Notes: generated by a model not told the origin, from the letters alone. 64,000 bases of DNA from Uliginosibacterium aquaticum (GCF_012972705.2 NZ_JABCSC020000003.1:620001-684000); one strand, 5' to 3'; numbered from the stretch's first letter, positions 14,932-23,576 are shown. Program-made: numbers and translations.

Positions 14932-15716
14932 GGCAGACAGGAGCGCAGGGTGACCGGGGTGAGGCCGCGTGCGGCGAGGGTTTCGAGTAGCCGTGGCAGG
15001 ACGCCGAGAATGATCGGCTGGCCGGCCGCATCGCGCGCAGCGTGGCCATCGTGGAGGAGCAGGATGGCGCCGGGCTCTAGCCCTTTGCACAGGCGGGCGA
15101 GTACTTCGGCGGGATCGCTGCAGCGGGTGTCAAAGCCGCGCCGGCTCCAGGTGGCGAGATGCAGGCCCAAGGCTTGCAACACCGGGTCCAGGAAGGGATT
15201 GCGCAGCCCGGCCAGCGCCCGGTAGAAGCGTGGTGGCGTGCCGGCCAGTTCGCTGAGCGTGAATTGCGCGCTGCCGACCTCGCGGCGCCAGCCGCCAAAG
15301 CCGGAGAAGGCGAGGTGATTGCGGTGATGCATGCCGTGGTTCTCCACCGCATGACCCGCGGCCACCATGGCGCGCACGAGTTCAGGATGCCTGGCCGCGC
15401 GCTCGCCGATGCAGAAAAAACTGGCCACGGCGCCATGGGCGGCGAGGATCGCCAGCACCTGCGGGGTGACGGCGGGGTCGGGGCCGTCGTCGATGGTGAT
15501 CGCCACCTCGCGCCGCGCCGCGGCGTGCGCTGGCAGACGGGTGATGTTGGCACCGAGGAGTGTGCTCTGCGGCCACATGCCGGCCAGGCCCAGCACCAGA
15601 TGGTCCAGCACGAAGATCGCCAGCAGCACCGGCCACCAATCCGGGCGCAGCAGCAGGGCCACGGCCAGCGCGCCATGCAGGCCCAGCGAGAAACGCATGA
15701 AGGGGCTCAGCTTCAT
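14928..15716 (-). CDS. Polysaccharide deacetylase family protein (NodB domain), membrane-anchored
   Basis: The 262-residue protein has two hydrophobic segments at about 8-45 followed by a NodB-type deacetylase domain: AITIDDGPDPAV (motif 1, metal Asp pair), AVENHGMHHRNHLAF (motif 2 with H-x3-H) and ILLLHDGHAARD (motif 5). Such enzymes remove N- or O-acetyl groups from sugars. ATG 15716 overlaps the hydrolase stop by 4 bases. In this setting it may act on the sugar added by the family 2 glycosyltransferase at 6947. It is adjacent to a hydrolase and a methyltransferase, which together look like a tail- or glycan-modifying block. Confidence 0.85.
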   Translation of the reverse strand: MKLSPFMRFSLGLHGALAVALLLRPDWWPVLLAIFVLDHLVLGLAGMWPQSTLLGANITRLPAHAAARREVAITIDDGPDPAVTPQVLAILAAHGAVASFFCIGERAARHPELVRAMVAAGHAVENHGMHHRNHLAFSGFGGWRREVGSAQFTLSELAGTPPRFYRALAGLRNPFLDPVLQALGLHLATWSRRGFDTRCSDPAEVLARLCKGLEPGAILLLHDGHAARDAAGQPIILGVLPRLLETLAARGLTPVTLRSCLP

Positions 15717-16369
15717 GCGCGGCTCCAGGGGCCGTGGTCCAGCCAGTGTGCCCACTGCGCCTGCCAGGCCGGCCAGTCGTGCGCGCCGGGCAATTCGGTG
15801 CGGCAGGTGGCGGGCAGGGTGTCCATCAGCAGCCGCTGGCCGCGGATGAAGCGGTCTTCCGTGCCGGTGATGGCGTGAATCGGGCAGGGCCAGTGGTCGC
15901 TACGCTGGCATTCGGCGAGCCAGCGCCAGAACACGCGTTCGTCGCCTTGCTGAGCCTCGGGTGTCTCGAGCCAGCTTTGCGGACCGCCAGCGCTGCGGAT
16001 CTCGCCCAGGATGTCTCCGGTACCGGGGTAGGGCGAGAGCAGGCACAGACCGGCAAGTTCCGCTGCGTGCTGGCTGGCGTAGAGCAGGCTGTTGAAGGCG
16101 CCCAGCGAGATGCCGGCGAGCCAGATCTGGCGGTAGCCGGCGGTCTGGGCCGGCTGGATGACTTCGGTGTGCAGGGTGCTTTCCACCGTGCGCGCCATGA
16201 CGTGGGTGTAGTCCAGCGCGGCGCACTGGATGTCGAAGGCGTAGCCACGCTCGCGCACGGCGGCGATGAAGCCCTGGCGCGCGAAATCCTCCAGCGCGAT
16301 TTCGGCGCCGGGCAGCAGGATCAGCAGGCGCTCGCTGCCGCCCGGATGAGGGTCAGTGAGCAGACGCAT
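15713..16369 (-). CDS. Alpha/beta hydrolase (serine esterase-like)
   Basis: The 218-residue protein has RLLILLPGAEIALEDF near the N-terminus, the nucleophile elbow GISLGAF (Ser at about 98) and PGAHDWPAWQ with the likely catalytic His near the C-terminus; TGTEDRFI carries a probable acidic residue. ATG 16369 was chosen because the conserved fold begins there; it overlaps the end of the MMPL exporter gene by 17 bases. It has no signal peptide. In a pigment cluster it may act as a thioesterase that releases the chain from the ACP, or as an esterase on the finished lipid. Both are inference. Confidence 0.8.
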   Translation of the reverse strand: MRLLTDPHPGGSERLLILLPGAEIALEDFARQGFIAAVRERGYAFDIQCAALDYTHVMARTVESTLHTEVIQPAQTAGYRQIWLAGISLGAFNSLLYASQHAAELAGLCLLSPYPGTGDILGEIRSAGGPQSWLETPEAQQGDERVFWRWLAECQRSDHWPCPIHAITGTEDRFIRGQRLLMDTLPATCRTELPGAHDWPAWQAQWAHWLDHGPWSRA

Positions 16370-18701
16370 CCTGATCTCGTGCGAGGATGGCGGCCGACAC
16401 CAGTGCCAGGAAGGCGCCGGGGCCGACGGTGCAACCGAGGTAAGCGAGCACCGGCACCGAGGAGAAGGCCAGCACGCCGAAGCTGCCGACTGCCGTGAGG
16501 TTGGCAACCAGGATCGAGACTTGTACCTGGCGTTGCTGCTCGGCGTTGCCGGCGTGGCTGCCGGCGTCGAAAAACAGCGTGTAGTTGCGGCCGATTGCTA
16601 CGACCAGCAAGAGGCCGATCAGATGCAGGATGGTGAGACTGGTGCCGCTGGCGAGCAGGCCGGCAGTCACACCGATCACGGCGCAGGCCAGCGGTGCCAC
16701 GGCGCGCAGCGCACGCGGCAGGGAGCGCAGGGCGGCGAGCAGCAGCAGGAAGATCACGCCCATGCCGCAGGCCACCAGCAGCTTGGCTTCGGAGAGATAG
16801 CTGGCGAAGAGGCTGGTGGATTCTTCGAGGATGTCCAGCACCGTCACGCCGGATTGCCCGGCCCCCTGCAGGGCAGCTTCCAGCGCGCGGGTGTCGAGCT
16901 CTTCCTGGCCCGCCGGCGCCCGCAGCGGCAGCAGCACCAGCCAGTCCTGCTGGCGCTGGATCAGCAGCGAGTCAACGCCCAGCGCGGCGGAGCTGCCGGC
17001 GAGATCTGCCCGGCTCAGCAGGGGCTGCTGACGTGCTTTCTGCACATCGGCCACGAAGCCTTCGAGGCGCTCCGCACGCACCGGCAGCTCGCGCAGTGCG
17101 TCGCCGAGGCGGCTGCGCAGGCTGGCTTCATCCGGCAGGGCCTGCTGGCGGGCCTGCTGGGTCTGCCGGCTGGGCAGGAACTGGGCTGGCGAGGTGAAGC
17201 CACCGAGGCGCCCGGCCGCCACTTCGGCGCGCAGCACCTGGCCCACGGCTTCGGCCGCCTGCAGCGCGCGCTCGGCATCCGGCGCGGTGAGCGCGGCGAT
17301 GTAGCGCATGTCCGGCGCGCCCATGTCATTGCGCAGGGCCATGTCCAGATCCTGCTCGGCGCGCGTCACCGGGCTCAGGGCGTTGAGTTGGCGGTTCCAG
17401 ATGGTATCTCCCTGCCACAGGATCCAGGCCGTGGCGGCGAGCGCGCCGGCCAGCAGCAGCGGACGCAGGCGGCGCAGGCTGCGGAAGATGCGGTCGAGCA
17501 GGCGGGCCGGGGCGGACAGATCGCTGATCTGCAGTTGCTGCGGCATCAAGGCCGGCAGCACATGGCGGGCGACCAGCGCCGCACCGACCAGGCCGGCCAT
17601 CGAGAACACGCCAAGCTGGGCGAGGCCCGGGAAGCCGGAGACCAGCAACACAGCGAAGCCGGCCAGCGAACACAGTACGCCGAGCCACATGGTGCGCCAG
17701 AAGCGCGAGGCCTCGATGCCGGCAGCGCGCTGGATGAAGTAGTAGATCGAGTAATCGACTGATTCACCGATCAGGGTGGAGCCGAAGGCGAGCGTGAGGC
17801 CGTGGATGTTGCCGAAGACGAGGCTCACCGCAGCGATGCCAGCCACCAAGCCACTGGCCACCGGTAGCAGGCCCAGGCCGAGCAGGCGTGGCGAGCGATA
17901 GATCGCCAGCAGCAGGCCGATCACCAGGATGCTGCTGCCGATTGCAAGGCGGTGGATGTCGCTCTGGATACGCTCGCGCGACGTCACCGAGAACACCGCC
18001 GTGCCGCTCAGCAGCAGGCGATGTCCCGCCTGGTGCGCGGGCAGGCTGGCGAAGGTTTCGCGCACGCGCTCGAGGCTGGCGGCCTGGGCGTCGGTATCGG
18101 AGCCGTCGGCTCGGGTCTGGACCAGCAGCAGGGCGCGTGTGCCGTCGCGCGAGGCCCAGGCACCTTCGAGCTGGCGCGGCTGCTGGCCACCGGCGAACTG
18201 TTCGAGCAGGGCCAGGGTTTCACCGGTTGGATCGTGCGGCAGGAGCTTCTTGAGCATCAGACCGGCGTCGCCCGAAAGTTTCTCCACCGAGGCGCCGATG
18301 GCCGCCTGCAGGCCCTCGCTGCTGAAGCGCTCGGCACTCATCGCCGGGCTCAGCAGATAGCGGTTGTCGAAAAAGTAGCTGCGGTCGCGCGTCTCGACCG
18401 AGGCTTCGCCGTTCTGCACGCCGACGAAGGCCGGGTCCTGGCGCAGGCGGGCCGCCAGTTGGCGCGAGAGTTCGGCGCGGCTGGCCGCATCGCCGCCTTC
18501 GATGCCCACCATCACGAGGCGGGCAATGATGCCGTCACGCAGCTGCTCGATCAGCATCTGCTGACGGGCATTCGGGGCCTTGGGCATGAAGGCCGAGAGG
18601 TCGGCGATGAAGCGGGTGTGCAGGATCACCGTGACGCAGGCGGCCAGCGCCAGCAGCCACAGGCCCAGCGGCAGGGCGTGGGTGCGCAGGCGGGCGATCA
18701 C
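16353..18701 (-). CDS. MMPL-family (RND superfamily) exporter
   Basis: The 782-residue integral membrane protein has two repeats, each with a transmembrane helix, a large periplasmic domain and five further helices. The first cluster of helices is at about 245-405 (LAIGSSILVIGLLLAIYR, LTLAFGSTLIGESVDYSIYY), the second at about 630-775. GESVDY and IGRNYTLFF mark the two equivalent helix-4 positions. MMPL proteins move lipids and lipid-linked compounds across the inner membrane by proton motive force. Together with the adjacent LolA-like carrier it would export the aryl polyene to the outer membrane. The gene overlaps the LolA gene by 4 bases. Confidence 0.92.
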   Translation of the reverse strand: MIARLRTHALPLGLWLLALAACVTVILHTRFIADLSAFMPKAPNARQQMLIEQLRDGIIARLVMVGIEGGDAASRAELSRQLAARLRQDPAFVGVQNGEASVETRDRSYFFDNRYLLSPAMSAERFSSEGLQAAIGASVEKLSGDAGLMLKKLLPHDPTGETLALLEQFAGGQQPRQLEGAWASRDGTRALLLVQTRADGSDTDAQAASLERVRETFASLPAHQAGHRLLLSGTAVFSVTSRERIQSDIHRLAIGSSILVIGLLLAIYRSPRLLGLGLLPVASGLVAGIAAVSLVFGNIHGLTLAFGSTLIGESVDYSIYYFIQRAAGIEASRFWRTMWLGVLCSLAGFAVLLVSGFPGLAQLGVFSMAGLVGAALVARHVLPALMPQQLQISDLSAPARLLDRIFRSLRRLRPLLLAGALAATAWILWQGDTIWNRQLNALSPVTRAEQDLDMALRNDMGAPDMRYIAALTAPDAERALQAAEAVGQVLRAEVAAGRLGGFTSPAQFLPSRQTQQARQQALPDEASLRSRLGDALRELPVRAERLEGFVADVQKARQQPLLSRADLAGSSAALGVDSLLIQRQQDWLVLLPLRAPAGQEELDTRALEAALQGAGQSGVTVLDILEESTSLFASYLSEAKLLVACGMGVIFLLLLAALRSLPRALRAVAPLACAVIGVTAGLLASGTSLTILHLIGLLLVVAIGRNYTLFFDAGSHAGNAEQQRQVQVSILVANLTAVGSFGVLAFSSVPVLAYLGCTVGPGAFLALVSAAILARDQDASAH

Positions 18702-19306
18702 GGCCCCACCTTGCTGATCAGCATCTCGGAATGGTCGCCATCGGCCAGTGCGAACTCGATGCGCTGCACTTCACCCTGGCGGCCGCTGATCGCGATGCGG
18801 GTGAGGATGGCGCTCATGCTGGTGTATTTCGGCAGCAGGATCAGCTGCCATTTATCCGCCGAGCCCAGCAGGTTGAGCTGATAGCTGTTTTCGAGCGCCT
18901 TGCGGTCGCCGGCCAGGGTGGCGCGAATGCTGTCGACGAAGGCGGCCACTTCCGGATAGCTCGAAAGGTTCAGGTTGAGCGGGGCCTTGCCGGCCTGCTC
19001 GATGTAGAGCTTGTCGCCTTCCAGGCGCAGCAGCTCGGGGCGCGGCTTGAGGGTCCGTTTTTCAAGCTTGTCCGGCGCGGTGAAGGCCAGCGTGCCGGAG
19101 GATTCGACCGGCTTGTCGAGAATGCCGATGTATTTCTTTTCGATGTAACTGGCGCGGCCGGATTTTTGCTGGGCGAGCAGCTTGAAGAGCTCGGCCGCGG
19201 GCCATTCCGCGGCCTGGGCGGCGAGGGGGGCGAGCAGCAGGGCGGGCAGCAGCACCGCGCCAAGCAGACGGCGCAGGCGGGCGTGAAGATCAGGAGTGCT
19301 CGGCAC
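18698..19306 (-). CDS. LolA-like outer-membrane carrier protein
   Basis: The 202-residue protein has a signal peptide (LRRLLGAVLLPALLLAPLAAQA, ending near residue 32) and a LolA/LolB-type fold: KSGRASYIEKKYIGILDKPVESSG, TLKPRPELLRLEGDKLYIEQ, and a strand-rich C-terminus. GTG 19306 is proposed as start because it precedes the signal peptide, has GGAA upstream, and overlaps the acyltransferase gene by only 17 bases; no ATG is available. It is predicted to bind the hydrophobic pigment in the periplasm and pass it to the outer membrane, as proposed for LolA-like proteins of aryl polyene clusters. Confidence 0.85.
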   Translation of the reverse strand: MPSTPDLHARLRRLLGAVLLPALLLAPLAAQAAEWPAAELFKLLAQQKSGRASYIEKKYIGILDKPVESSGTLAFTAPDKLEKRTLKPRPELLRLEGDKLYIEQAGKAPLNLNLSSYPEVAAFVDSIRATLAGDRKALENSYQLNLLGSADKWQLILLPKYTSMSAILTRIAISGRQGEVQRIEFALADGDHSEMLISKVGP

Positions 19307-20219
19307 GGGCGGATTTCCAGAAGTCGAAGAAGTTGAACCAGTTGTGGGGCGCGGCGCGCACATGCTTTTCGAGCACCCGCACATAGCTTTCCATCGCAGC
19401 GCGGATGGCCGCATCGCGCTCGCGCGGGCCTACCTGGCTGAAGTCGGCAATCTGTTCGAAGTGCACGTCGTAGCGCTTGCCGCCACGGTACAGACCGATC
19501 ATGAAGAATACCGGGTGGCGCAGCATCGCCGCCATGCGGAAGGGGCCGCTCGGGAAGTGCGCCGGGCTGCCGAGGAAATCCAGTGTCTCGTAGGCGTCGT
19601 CACCGCTGGCGCGGTCAGCCAGGATGCCGACCATGGCGCCCTCGATCAGGCGGTTGTGTACCTCCAGCATCGAATCTAGGCGCCCCAGCGGAATGATGTC
19701 CTGCATGGCGTCCGGGTTGATGGCGGAGAGCGCCGAGTTGATCAGGCGGGCGTTGTCCGGGTACATCGCCATGCTCACCTTGAGCCTGGGGTTAGCGCGT
19801 GCCAGGCTGCGCATCACTTCGAAGCTGCCGACATGGGCGCCGAACAGGAAGAAGCCGCCGTCGCGGGCATGCAGTTCGTGGAGGACTTCGGCGCCGATCT
19901 GGCGCAGATCGAACTCCTCGAAGCAGTCGTTGAGCAGATAGGTGCGATCGTGGATGGTGCTGGCAAAAGCCAGGATGTGGCGGTACAGATCGAGCCAGCC
20001 GGCCGGGCGGCCGAGTACGCGCGGCAGGAACTCGCGCAGGGCGGCGCGGGCCGGGGCCACGGCAAGCAGGAAGTAGAGGGCGATGCCGTACACGATCAGG
20101 CGCGAGGCGCTACGCCCGAAAGTTAGCGAGATCCAGCGCATCACGCGCAGCCAGAACATGGAGCCGCGCTCCTTGCGCTGCATCCACTCGGGCGTGCGCT
20201 TGTCGGCCATGGCACTCAC
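19290..20219 (-). CDS. LpxL/HtrB-type acyltransferase
   Basis: The 309-residue protein has an N-terminal hydrophobic anchor (about 40-58) and the lysophospholipid acyltransferase motif GAHVGSFEV (H-x4-E) at about 128-136. Later GILADRASGDDAY matches the conserved block of lipid A late acyltransferases. It probably transfers the polyene or a fatty acyl group from ACP to a lipid acceptor at the inner membrane. The start overlaps the upstream hotdog gene (ATGA). In-frame ATG 20210 is an alternative. Confidence 0.88.
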   Translation of the reverse strand: MSAMADKRTPEWMQRKERGSMFWLRVMRWISLTFGRSASRLIVYGIALYFLLAVAPARAALREFLPRVLGRPAGWLDLYRHILAFASTIHDRTYLLNDCFEEFDLRQIGAEVLHELHARDGGFFLFGAHVGSFEVMRSLARANPRLKVSMAMYPDNARLINSALSAINPDAMQDIIPLGRLDSMLEVHNRLIEGAMVGILADRASGDDAYETLDFLGSPAHFPSGPFRMAAMLRHPVFFMIGLYRGGKRYDVHFEQIADFSQVGPRERDAAIRAAMESYVRVLEKHVRAAPHNWFNFFDFWKSARAEHS

Positions 20220-20509
20220 GCCCTGGGCTCCAGCGTGAAGCGGCCGCTCGCCACCTTGCGCTCGGCGCAGCGGATTTCGAAGCGGGCGCCGCCTTCGCTG
20301 GCGCTGAAATCGAGCTCCAGCGCCTCGCCAGGCACGGCCGGGCTGAGGAACTTGGCCATGGCCAGGCCGCTCACGCGCTGCCCGCAGGCGGCTTCGATGG
20401 CGAGCTGGGCCTGATCGAGCAGGACCACGCCCGGCACGATGGGGCGGCCGGGGAAGTGGCCGGCAAAGGCGGGGTGGTCGGCAGGAATCGTGAGTGGCAG
20501 GGCGGGCAT
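20216..20509 (-). CDS. Short FabZ-like hotdog dehydratase (ApeI-like)
   Basis: The 97-residue protein holds the FabA/FabZ active-site region DHPAFAGHFPGRPIVPGVV at about 12-30 (catalytic His in GHFPGRP), then LLDQAQLAIEAACG and a beta-rich end. It is shorter than FabZ (about 150 residues) because the N-terminal helix is missing. Similar small dehydratases occur in aryl polyene clusters, where they pair with an ApeP-type partner; that partner is at 11372-11809. It starts one base after the AMP-ligase stop codon. Confidence 0.85.
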   Translation of the reverse strand: MPALPLTIPADHPAFAGHFPGRPIVPGVVLLDQAQLAIEAACGQRVSGLAMAKFLSPAVPGEALELDFSASEGGARFEIRCAERKVASGRFTLEPRA

Positions 20510-20510
20510 G

Positions 20511-21896
20511 TCAGCGATCGTGTTGGGCCCCGCGCGGTGGCGAGGAAAGTCCTGGTGCGGACCGGCGACTTTCCTGGGGCTTGAGGTGTTGCTCGATCAA
20601 GGCTTGCAGTTCGGCGGCCGGGATCTTGCCGGTGGCATTGCGTGGCAGGCTGTCGAGGAAGACCAGCGGGCGTGGCAGGAACAAGGGGTCGAGATAGGGG
20701 CGCAGGGCGCTGTTGATCGCGGCCGCGCTGAGCCCGGGGGCCACTACGAAGGCGGCGAGACGCCCGGCTTCGCTTTCGTCCGGCAGGCAGAAGGCCGCGT
20801 CGCGCACTCCCGGCAGCTTGCACAGGATGTGATTGAGGTAGGCCAGAGAGGAGCGCTTGCCGGCAATATTGATCATGTCGGCATGGCGGCCGATCAGGCG
20901 GAAGCGGCTTTCATCGAGCAATTCCAGCACATCGCCAAGCTGCTGGCGCTGCTCCAGAAAGGCGCCGTCGGCCCAGGTGTAGTCGCCTTCCTGCTCCAGG
21001 CTGAGGCCTTCGAACAAGGCCCAGTCAGGGCCGGCGGTGGTGCGGCGGGTGGCGATCTGGCCGGTTTCGGTGGAGCCGTAGATCTCCAGCAGCGGCGCGC
21101 CGAGCTGGGCTTCCGCACGCGTGGCCAGCTCGGTGGCAAGCGGCGCGGTGGCGGACAGCAGGGCCGCCAGCGGTGGCAGGGCAATTTCGGCGTCGAGCAG
21201 ATTGCGCAGATGGAAGGGCGTGGTGACGAGGAAGCGCGGCGCTGGCAAGTCCGCCAATGCCGAGGCCACGTCGGCCGGGAAGAAGGGGCGCTCGCCGCAC
21301 AGGATGCCGCCGCCGAAAATCGGTAGCAGCACGGTCGACTCCAGTCCGTACATATGCTGGAAAGGCACTGTGCCGAGCACCGCACAGGGCCCGCCCGTGG
21401 TGGCCCAGATGCGCCGGGCCTCGGCTTGGGCACAGGCAAAGAGGCGGCCAAAGGTCTTGATATGGGGCTGGGGCTGGCCAGTCGAGCCGGAGGTGAATAC
21501 GCAGGCCACCACCTGTTCTGGAGGGATCTGCGGCATGGCTGGCGTGGCCGTTGCGATCTCCGGGGCGGTGATGCGCAGGGTGGGCAGGCCAAAGGGCGGT
21601 TCCTGCTGGTCGCTGAGGCAGAGCAGATCCGGGTGCGCGGCGTGCAGCGCGGCGATGTTTTCTGGTGCGGTGCTGTTCGGCAGTAGGCTCAGGTTGCCGT
21701 GCGCGATGGCAGCGAAGAGTCCGAGCGCGAAGTGGTAGCGATCATTGCAGAGATTCAGCAGGGGCCGGCCTGCAGGCAGCGCTGCGGCCAGTGCCAGCAC
21801 CTGGGCAAGGAACTCGTCCTGGCTGATGGCGCGCCCCGCGTGCAGGGCGAGAACATGTCCGGCAGGGGCGGGCGGGAGCAGGGGCAGGGATGACAT
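20511..21896 (-). CDS. AMP-ligase (adenylate-forming enzyme) for the aryl head group
   Basis: The 461-residue protein belongs to the ANL superfamily. It shows CVFTSGSTGQPQPHIKT (P-loop, about 152-168), IYGSTETGQIATR (A5), FRLIGRHADMINIAGKRSS (A8) and PRNATGKIP with the catalytic Lys (A10) near the C-terminus. ATG 21896 begins the conserved fold; the open frame upstream lies inside the membrane-protein gene. It would adenylate an aryl acid (here probably hydroxybenzoate from the chorismatase) and load it on an ACP, the role of XanA2 in xanthomonadin and ApeH in E. coli. The gene sits eight bases after the COG4648 membrane protein gene. Confidence 0.92.
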   Translation of the reverse strand: MSSLPLLPPAPAGHVLALHAGRAISQDEFLAQVLALAAALPAGRPLLNLCNDRYHFALGLFAAIAHGNLSLLPNSTAPENIAALHAAHPDLLCLSDQQEPPFGLPTLRITAPEIATATPAMPQIPPEQVVACVFTSGSTGQPQPHIKTFGRLFACAQAEARRIWATTGGPCAVLGTVPFQHMYGLESTVLLPIFGGGILCGERPFFPADVASALADLPAPRFLVTTPFHLRNLLDAEIALPPLAALLSATAPLATELATRAEAQLGAPLLEIYGSTETGQIATRRTTAGPDWALFEGLSLEQEGDYTWADGAFLEQRQQLGDVLELLDESRFRLIGRHADMINIAGKRSSLAYLNHILCKLPGVRDAAFCLPDESEAGRLAAFVVAPGLSAAAINSALRPYLDPLFLPRPLVFLDSLPRNATGKIPAAELQALIEQHLKPQESRRSAPGLSSPPRGAQHDR

Positions 21897-21904
21897 GCAG
21901 CTCC

Positions 21905-22549
21905 TCACTGCTTGCGCTGAGAGTATTCGCGGTAGGCCTTGATGGTCTGCGCGATGCTGGCGTGGCGATCGCGCGGCAAGGCGCGCTGGCGGATCGCGAA
22001 CTCGATCACGAAGATCGCCCCGATGATCACCGGGGTCAGCAGGTTGGCAAATACCGACCACCACGCCAGCGGCCCTAGCCAGAACAGCAGCACCGAGAGC
22101 AGGGTGGTGAGTGCGAAATAGGCGGTCCACACCACGGTGACGCGCCAGGTGTAGAGGTAGAAAGCGGCATCCAGATCGTTGCCATACACCACGCGCGAAA
22201 CCTGCGAGCACAGTGCAGCCGAGTGATCGTGCCCGAGCGTGCGGCCGAACATCACCCCGAGCATGGCGTGCATGCCCGCATGCTGGATGAAGTAGACCCA
22301 GGCCGTATTGGCGCGCAGGACATCCAGCTTCAGCAGCATGGCGAGCAGCGCTGCCACACACAGCCCGAGCAGCCACGGCGAGCGGCTGGCCCAAGCCAGC
22401 AGCAGGGCGCTGACCGACAGCGGCGCCAGCCCGATCAGCAGACTCAGCAGCGGCGGGTCGCTGGAAATCGAAGCCTGGTGCCCCAGCCACAGGTAAGCAG
22501 CGCCCACCACGACGATCAGCCCGGTGCGCAGCCACTGCATGCCGCTCAT
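21905..22549 (-). CDS. COG4648-type membrane protein of the aryl polyene cluster
   Basis: The 214-residue protein has about five hydrophobic helices: 8-24, 33-53, 57-75, 125-150 and 155-185. ATG 22549 is taken; GTG 22552 directly before it is an alternative. The length, hydropathy and position between ACP and AMP-ligase fit the uncharacterised COG4648 membrane proteins that accompany aryl polyene clusters. The family has no established activity. An inner-membrane role in assembly or lipid attachment is plausible. Confidence 0.75.
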   Translation of the reverse strand: MSGMQWLRTGLIVVVGAAYLWLGHQASISSDPPLLSLLIGLAPLSVSALLLAWASRSPWLLGLCVAALLAMLLKLDVLRANTAWVYFIQHAGMHAMLGVMFGRTLGHDHSAALCSQVSRVVYGNDLDAAFYLYTWRVTVVWTAYFALTTLLSVLLFWLGPLAWWSVFANLLTPVIIGAIFVIEFAIRQRALPRDRHASIAQTIKAYREYSQRKQ

Positions 22550-22555
22550 CACGAC

Positions 22556-22843
22556 TTACTTCGTACGCTTGGCGGCAATATGGCCCGCGAGGCTGCGCAA
22601 GGAGGAGAAGATGCGGAAGTTGTCTTCACTGTCCGCCTTGAGTTGGAAACCGTAGCGTTTGGACACGACCAGCGCCACTTCGAGGATGTCGATCGAATCC
22701 AGGCCGAGGCCGTCATCGCCATAGAGTGCCTCTTCGGCCTTGATCTCGTCTGCGCTGATCTCAAGATTCAGGGCTTCGACGATCATGCCGGCCACCTCGC
22801 GTTCGAGGGCGGCATCGCTGGCTGCGGGTTCTTGCTGGCTCAT
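22556..22843 (-). CDS. Acyl carrier protein, second ACP of the cluster
   Basis: The 95-residue protein carries GLGLDSIDILEVALVVSKRY, the phosphopantetheine site with Ser50. The GLDSID form is typical for the ACPs of aryl polyene clusters. It is the first gene of the minus-strand arm and sits 30 bases downstream of a consensus -10 hexamer. It is 37 percent or less identical by eye to the plus-arm ACP, so the two probably have distinct partners, such as starter loading and elongation. Confidence 0.92.
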   Translation of the reverse strand: MSQQEPAASDAALEREVAGMIVEALNLEISADEIKAEEALYGDDGLGLDSIDILEVALVVSKRYGFQLKADSEDNFRIFSSLRSLAGHIAAKRTK

Positions 22844-22873
22844 GGTGCAAAAGGAAGTAAAAGGTCAATCAGC

Positions 22874-22879
22874 AATTAT
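22874..22879 (-). promoter_or_regulatory. Consensus -10 box of the minus-strand pigment arm
   Basis: The minus strand reads TGTATAATTG here: a perfect TATAAT preceded by TGT (a near extended -10). The start codon of the ACP is 31 bases downstream, leaving an mRNA leader of about 24 bases. A good -35 is not visible; ATCTGG about 17 bases upstream is the best candidate. Confidence 0.6.
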
Positions 22880-22983
22880 ACAGGCGGCGGGCTGAGCCAG
22901 ATCAGCCAAGCGTGGTCAGGCGCAGCCAGCGCCGGCAGGCGCAGGGTAGAATCGGCTGCTTTCCGGATTTGAGGGCAGACCCC

Positions 22984-23550
22984 ATGGACAAGCACAACGA
23001 AAACCTGCGCGATGCAAAGCTGGCGATGGCCGAGGCGGATTGCCTGGTCGATAACGCGCAAGTTGAAGCCGCGCTGGACGCCCTGGCCGGGCGCATTACC
23101 GAGAAGCTGGGCGAGAGCGATCCGCTGGTCTTCACCGTGATGAATGGCGGCCTGGTGCTCGCCGGGCGCCTGCTGCCCAAGCTCCACTTCCCGCTCGAAG
23201 TGGCCTACCTGCATGCCTCGCGCTACGGCCATGCTCTCAACGGCACCCTGCTCGACTGGCGTGTGCGCCCCACCCAGGATCTGCGTGGTCGCACCGTGCT
23301 GATCCTCGATGACATCCTCGACGAAGGCTTCACCCTGAAGGCCATTCTCGAGCACCTCAAGGCCGAAGGCGCCGCTGAGGTGTATTCCGCGGTGCTCGTC
23401 CATAAGCTCCACGAGCGCAAGGCCTACCCCGGCATGCGCGCCGACTTTACCGGGCTGGACGTGGCTGACCGCTTCCTCTTCGGTTGCGGCATGGACTACA
23501 AGGGCTACTGGCGCAATGCGCCGGGGATCTACGCGCTCAAGGGGCACTGA
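22984..23550 (+). CDS. Hypoxanthine-guanine phosphoribosyltransferase-like protein
   Basis: The 188-residue protein has the PRPP loop TVLILDDILDEGFTLKAI at about 104-121, VFTVMNGGLVLAGRLL, and VADRFLFGCGMDYKGYWRNAPGIYAL near the C-terminus, the purine-contact region of HPRT proteins. The reaction is salvage of hypoxanthine or guanine with PRPP. ATG 22984 was chosen because it starts the conserved part; a possible -10 (TAGAAT, 22947-22952) lies upstream. It is divergent from the pigment arm and ends in a strong terminator, so it is a single-gene transcript. Confidence 0.88.
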   Translation: MDKHNENLRDAKLAMAEADCLVDNAQVEAALDALAGRITEKLGESDPLVFTVMNGGLVLAGRLLPKLHFPLEVAYLHASRYGHALNGTLLDWRVRPTQDLRGRTVLILDDILDEGFTLKAILEHLKAEGAAEVYSAVLVHKLHERKAYPGMRADFTGLDVADRFLFGCGMDYKGYWRNAPGIYALKGH

Positions 23551-23576
23551 GCGTCAGGATGCCCCCAAATGCGGGG

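Noticed and set aside
16356-17762. 468-codon plus-strand open frame
   Set aside because: It is antisense to the MMPL exporter; Gln/Gly/Arg-rich translation with no domain features.
21897-22535. N-terminal extension of the AMP-ligase frame up to 22535
   Set aside because: The extension lies inside the COG4648 membrane protein gene and has no adenylation-domain similarity; ATG 21896 begins the real protein.
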